Origin: Atrichornis clamosus | Lineage: Eukaryota > Chordata > Aves > Passeriformes > Menuridae | Assembly (NCBI GenBank): GCA_013400975.1 | Contig: WBMZ01010253.1 | Span: forward strand, 89,646 to 153,645 | DNA length: 64,000 nt | Direction of reading: 5' to 3' | Shown here: positions 60,836 to 64,000 of the stretch, in pieces | Layout: every line of letters starts with the position of its first letter | Numbering within the stretch: position 1 is the stretch's first letter | The notes under the pieces: generated by a model | Told to the model about the DNA's origin: nothing | Database searches by the model: none | What the model saw: the letters and a program-made list of their open reading frames with translations, nothing else | Made by a program: the position numbers and the translations under genes

Positions 60836-61401
60836 AGCCCTGCACCACTCTGTCCAGCACATCTGGCAGGGAACACAGCTAAATGAGGACTTGCACTGTT
60901 TCTTGGTATTCTATCTCCCCATTTTGCCTTGGTAGTAACCCTTTCCCTTGTTAGGAAAAAGATCTCGTGTAAGAAATTATCAGGTTAAAACTGGATTTAT
61001 AAGACAGCAATGAAATAGCCTGTTCCATGCTCTTGGGAATGACTGGAACAATGTAAATCTTAATTTTGGTTAAAGGCATAACTGGGAAATGCTGTTCCTG
61101 TAAGCTGTGTCACAGATGCAGCTGAATGCATATTGGTGCATTTTGGAAGTGACTAACTCTTCATCCTTCCTTTCTGGGGAAAGAATATTAAACTTTCTGT
61201 AGAGATGCTGTTGTCTAGTAGGGAAACCTTTTTTCAGAACCAAATTTCTAGTAAATCCCCTTTGTGAGACTCAAAAATAAACATTCAAACCAAAGAATTT
61301 CCAGTGAATGCAGGTCTCTCTGTGAGTGTTACTTCCTGCAGTAGCCAGAAATGCTGACATTAATAATTCTTAATGTCTTCTACAATCACTCAGTTGTAAT
61401 C
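60836..61401. other. Unique non-coding interval
   Basis: No gene, repeat or regulatory signature was recognised in this stretch of moderate AT content. Confidence 0.5.
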
Positions 61402-61710
61402 AGAATTATGGAATCACAGAATGGTTTGGGCTGGAAGGGATCTCAAAGTACATCTTGTTTCACCTCTGCCATGGGCAGGGACACCTCCCACTATCCCTGG
61501 TTGCTCCAAGCCCCGTCCAGCCTGGCCTTGGGCACTTCCAGGGATCCAGGGGCAGCCACAGCTTCTCTGGGCACCCTGTGCCAGGGCCTCCCCACCCTCA
61601 CAGGGAACAATTCCTTCCCCATATCCCATCTATCCCTGCCCTCTGGCAGTGGGAAGCCATTCCCCCTTGTCCTGTCCCTCCACCTCTTGTCCACAGTCCC
61701 TCTCCAGCTT
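61402..61710 (-). mobile_element. CR1: CR1 LINE 3' end, young copy
   Basis: The plus strand begins AGAATTATGGAATCACAGAA, then the 'tttgggctggaagggatct', 'catgggcagggacacctcc', 'ccactatccctggttgctc' and 'ctctggcagtgggaagcca' segments, ending 'cagtccctctccagctt'. It has the same orientation and subfamily as 45321-45612 and extends about 50 bases further towards the CR1 5' side. The frames across it (up to 123 codons) are repeat translations and not genes. Confidence 0.95.
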
Positions 61711-62739
61711 AACAGTATGTGAAAAGTATAGGATCAGGTTTGAGTTTTAGGTATAAATCGAGCAGTTTTGTCTCAGCAGCATTTAGGATTTGTAAAACAG
61801 GTTACAACTTCTGCCTGCCTGCGTTGCATGACTGGGCACCCCCTTCACCCCGCCCTGTCGTGCCCCCTTCCAGAGGAGCAGCCGCCACAGGAAGAGCAGC
61901 GCCACAAGCCTTGTGCTAACACCTCCACCACGGAGCCCCCGGGGACCGTGCAGCACAATGCAGGCTGATAACCACGCTGGCAAGGAGCTCAGCGGTTGGA
62001 ATAAAAACAGCATCAGCTTTTCAGATCATACCCTTCTCTAATGTAATTAAATTCTGAGTCAGAGCCCCGGAGTGAGGCACGCTTCCAGCAGGGCTGCGCT
62101 TCCTGAAGGTCAGCTGGAGAGCAGCGTGTTCATCAAGTGCAATCCAGAGAGATGCAAGTGCCCGGCTTAGGTTTGCTTTTGAAGAGCTTCCCAAGGCCTG
62201 GCTGAGTTGGGAAATTGCCCATTTAAGCAATAAAACATAATAACATATGACACCGCTGCTTAAAGTTACTGTATATGTGAGCGTGCCTGTGAAATAGAGA
62301 AACTGATTCGGATTCTTCTTTAGCCAGGTTTTTGTGAAGCAGAAGTGTCAGTTCTCTGGCTGGTCCTATTGCTCTTGTAAAATAATGAGTTTCCTGAACA
62401 GCATTCAAAATATGTTTGATTTACCTGCCCATACTTATAGGTGTGGATTTTACTATTACATCTCACCAGCTTTTTGTTTTGTTGGGTTTTTTTCCCCAAA
62501 CTTCCTGAACATCACATTCCTGCTTTTGCCATGTTTTATCACCTGTTCATGTCTGATGCAGATGAGGGAATTCCCACTCTCTGTAGCAATTCCCAGGAAG
62601 ACCTGATGTGGCAAGAAAGGTGGGAAGGCTGTGAACTCTCCCAGCCTTCAGTCATTCAGTGCCCACCACGAGGAGCAGCTTCCTCCACTGAAGGTTTCCA
62701 ATAAAAGTGCAAGTGGTTTAAAAAAAATCTGCGAGGATG
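61711..62739. other. Unique non-coding interval
   Basis: No gene recognised. A GC-richer part at 61830-61960 has several CpGs but is too short for an island, and its frames on both strands look like composition effects. Confidence 0.5.
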
Positions 62740-62810
62740 TCATAGAACCATGGAATATCTTGAATTGGCAGGAACCCACAAGGATCACGGAAATCCAACT
62801 CCTATGTCAA
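62740..62810 (-). mobile_element. CR1: Decayed CR1 3' tail
   Basis: TCATAGAACCATGGAATATC then TTGAATTGGCAGGAACCCAC and AAGGATCACGGAAATCCAAC is the complement of the CR1 subfamily end 'ttggatgatccttgtgggtcccttccaactcaggatattctatgat'. This makes it the same tail type as 56851-56915 and 20481-20640, but antisense and diverged. Confidence 0.7.
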
Positions 62811-64000
62811 AGGCATGTAGATGGGTGGAGATACCTTTCCAAAGGCATTATGGAATGTATTTTAGGTGTGTAGGCCCTCTTGAACTTTAACAATATTTAG
62901 GAATCATTTGATATTTATGAAAATTTATTTGGTTTGTGTTGATTTTTTCATAAATGTTGAGTGATTTGTATCTCTTCAGGTTATTCCTTCACAAAGTATC
63001 TCATAACTCCGCTGTGCTAAAAGTATTGACTCAGTGCATGGGGGTTTCTGTGGAGTGAGATGGTTGGGGGGAACAGTCATGAACAGCCTTAGCAAGAACA
63101 TCTTGGAGCTGCCTGTCTCTGGGTGAGACTGATACTTGTGTCACTTGCAGAATGTGATTTATAGGTTAAAGAGAAAAAACTTGTAGCAGTATCTGAAGAA
63201 GTTGCTGTCAGTCATGAAGAGCTGTTTAAAAACCCGATAGTGAAGATTGATTGTAATTTTTCAGAACTGATTTCTTTGTGAATAATCTGTTTACCTCTGA
63301 CAATTGCCTATTGTATCCTCAGATAAATATTTTAAGTTAAATTGGCCCTAGATTCTCATACATTTCCCTGTTTTACAATGTTCCTCTCAGCTCCCATGGA
63401 GGTAGTGGGCAGTGCAAATACAGTTTTCCATTCACAGCTTCACTGTGACCCTTTGAAACTCTCTGCCAGAAGTTCCGATGAGCTCACAGTCATTTTGTTG
63501 CATCTTTGTTCAAGACCACGTGGTGGTTCTCCCCGCTTTAACATCTCTGTGGAAGAGTTCACCGAACAAATTGTTCAGCATGGACTAACCAGTGTGGCAG
63601 AAGTCTGCTGAGTGCTTTAATTGATGTCCATTAAAAGTGCAAAGCTGTTCTGCTATGATCAGACACCCTGAGATGCACCTACAAAGGATCCTGATGCCAT
63701 TAATTCAGTGGATGCTGCTTCATGTGTAATGAAAAATTAAGCAAGCTTTGACCAAATCTTGGGAGCAAAACTCAGCAGTTAGCAATGGCACCCCAATTAA
63801 AATACTTTCCTTGTACTTGTTTTTTAAATATTCATGCTATTGAACCATTCTCACTTAATGCATAAATGACAATATAATATCCAACTGTAACAGTTGGTGG
63901 AAGCCATTTTAAGTAGCAGTTTAACAAACAGAGATGGATTTTAATTTGCAATGCCAGTTGAGCTGTAATAAAAACTAGTATTCCAGCTGTGAAAAAAAAA
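62811..64000. other. Unique, AT-leaning non-coding end of the window
   Basis: No gene recognised. The last 200 bases are AT-rich and unique, hold the MYB/E-box palindrome, and end in an A run that is cut by the window edge. The plus frame at 63342-63611 has no domain. Confidence 0.45.
63881..63897. promoter_or_regulatory. 17-bp palindrome with paired MYB/E-box sites
   Basis: CCAACTGTAACAGTTGG has perfect 8-base arms around one central base. Each arm holds CAACTG/CAGTTG, which fits both the MYB core (YAAC[G/T]G) and an E-box (CANNTG). It lies in AT-rich unique DNA near ATGCATAAATGA and AATATTCATGC motifs, consistent with a small enhancer. Function is inferred. Confidence 0.35.

Noticed and set aside
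61351..61750. Several overlapping frames of 67-123 codons on both strands
   Set aside because: They fall on the young CR1 copy; similar peptides recur at 45.3 kb for the same reason.
1..64000. CRISPR arrays, bacterial operons or phage genes
   Set aside because: No regularly spaced repeats and no prokaryotic-type gene packing; avian CR1 repeats show this is vertebrate DNA.
1..64000. Endogenous retrovirus or LTR element
   Set aside because: No gag-, pol- or env-like frame and no paired terminal repeats were seen by eye; a solo LTR could still be missed.

Overview
This window reads as non-coding DNA from a bird, probably a passerine or related neoavian. The main evidence is a set of CR1 LINE 3' ends carrying the avian ATTCTGTG/ATTCTATG octamer tail or its complement. 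Base composition is moderate and AT-leaning, simple repeats are few and short, and no long coding frame is present. No frame was recognised as a known protein, and no tRNA, rRNA, retroviral gene or CRISPR array was found. The window therefore looks like intergenic DNA or the inside of a very large intron. Almost all open frames of 60-175 codons look like chance frames or translated CR1 sequence.

Layout. 1-19.9 kb is mostly unique sequence with one CR1 (5.2 kb), a small tandem duplication (7.4 kb), an AT-rich block that resembles conserved regulatory DNA (12.5-13.3 kb), a short minus-strand coding-like segment (14.1-14.3 kb) and a small CpG-rich patch (16.1-16.3 kb). At 19.9-20.6 kb two CR1 copies lie back to back. 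At 21.5-22.0 kb is a true CpG island with GC boxes and an ETS site, the only strong promoter candidate. From 22 to 30 kb come two possible exons that can be spliced to the island and a second AT-rich block (27.2-28.3 kb). From 30 to 48 kb there are four more CR1 copies, two MIR-like ancient SINE remnants, an (AAT)7 microsatellite, and isolated exon-like segments at 39.3, 40.3 and 44.1 kb. From 48 to 64 kb the sequence is again mostly unique, with degraded CR1 pieces at 56.9 and 62.7 kb, a young CR1 at 61.4 kb, a phase-compatible pair of exon-like segments at 59.4-60.3 kb, and a twin MYB/E-box palindrome at 63.9 kb.

How it may work together. The best hypothesis for an undescribed unit is a short plus-strand transcript starting in the CpG island. 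A first exon ending at 21992 would join 23008-23081, which opens with ATG in an ACC-ATG context, and then a terminal exon from 23970 with a stop at 24139-24141. This would encode 81 residues. It is inference from splice signals and frame only. The five longest homopolymer runs are all T on the plus strand, which weakly fits plus-strand transcription of the region. RNA-seq and cross-bird alignment would settle most of what is listed here.
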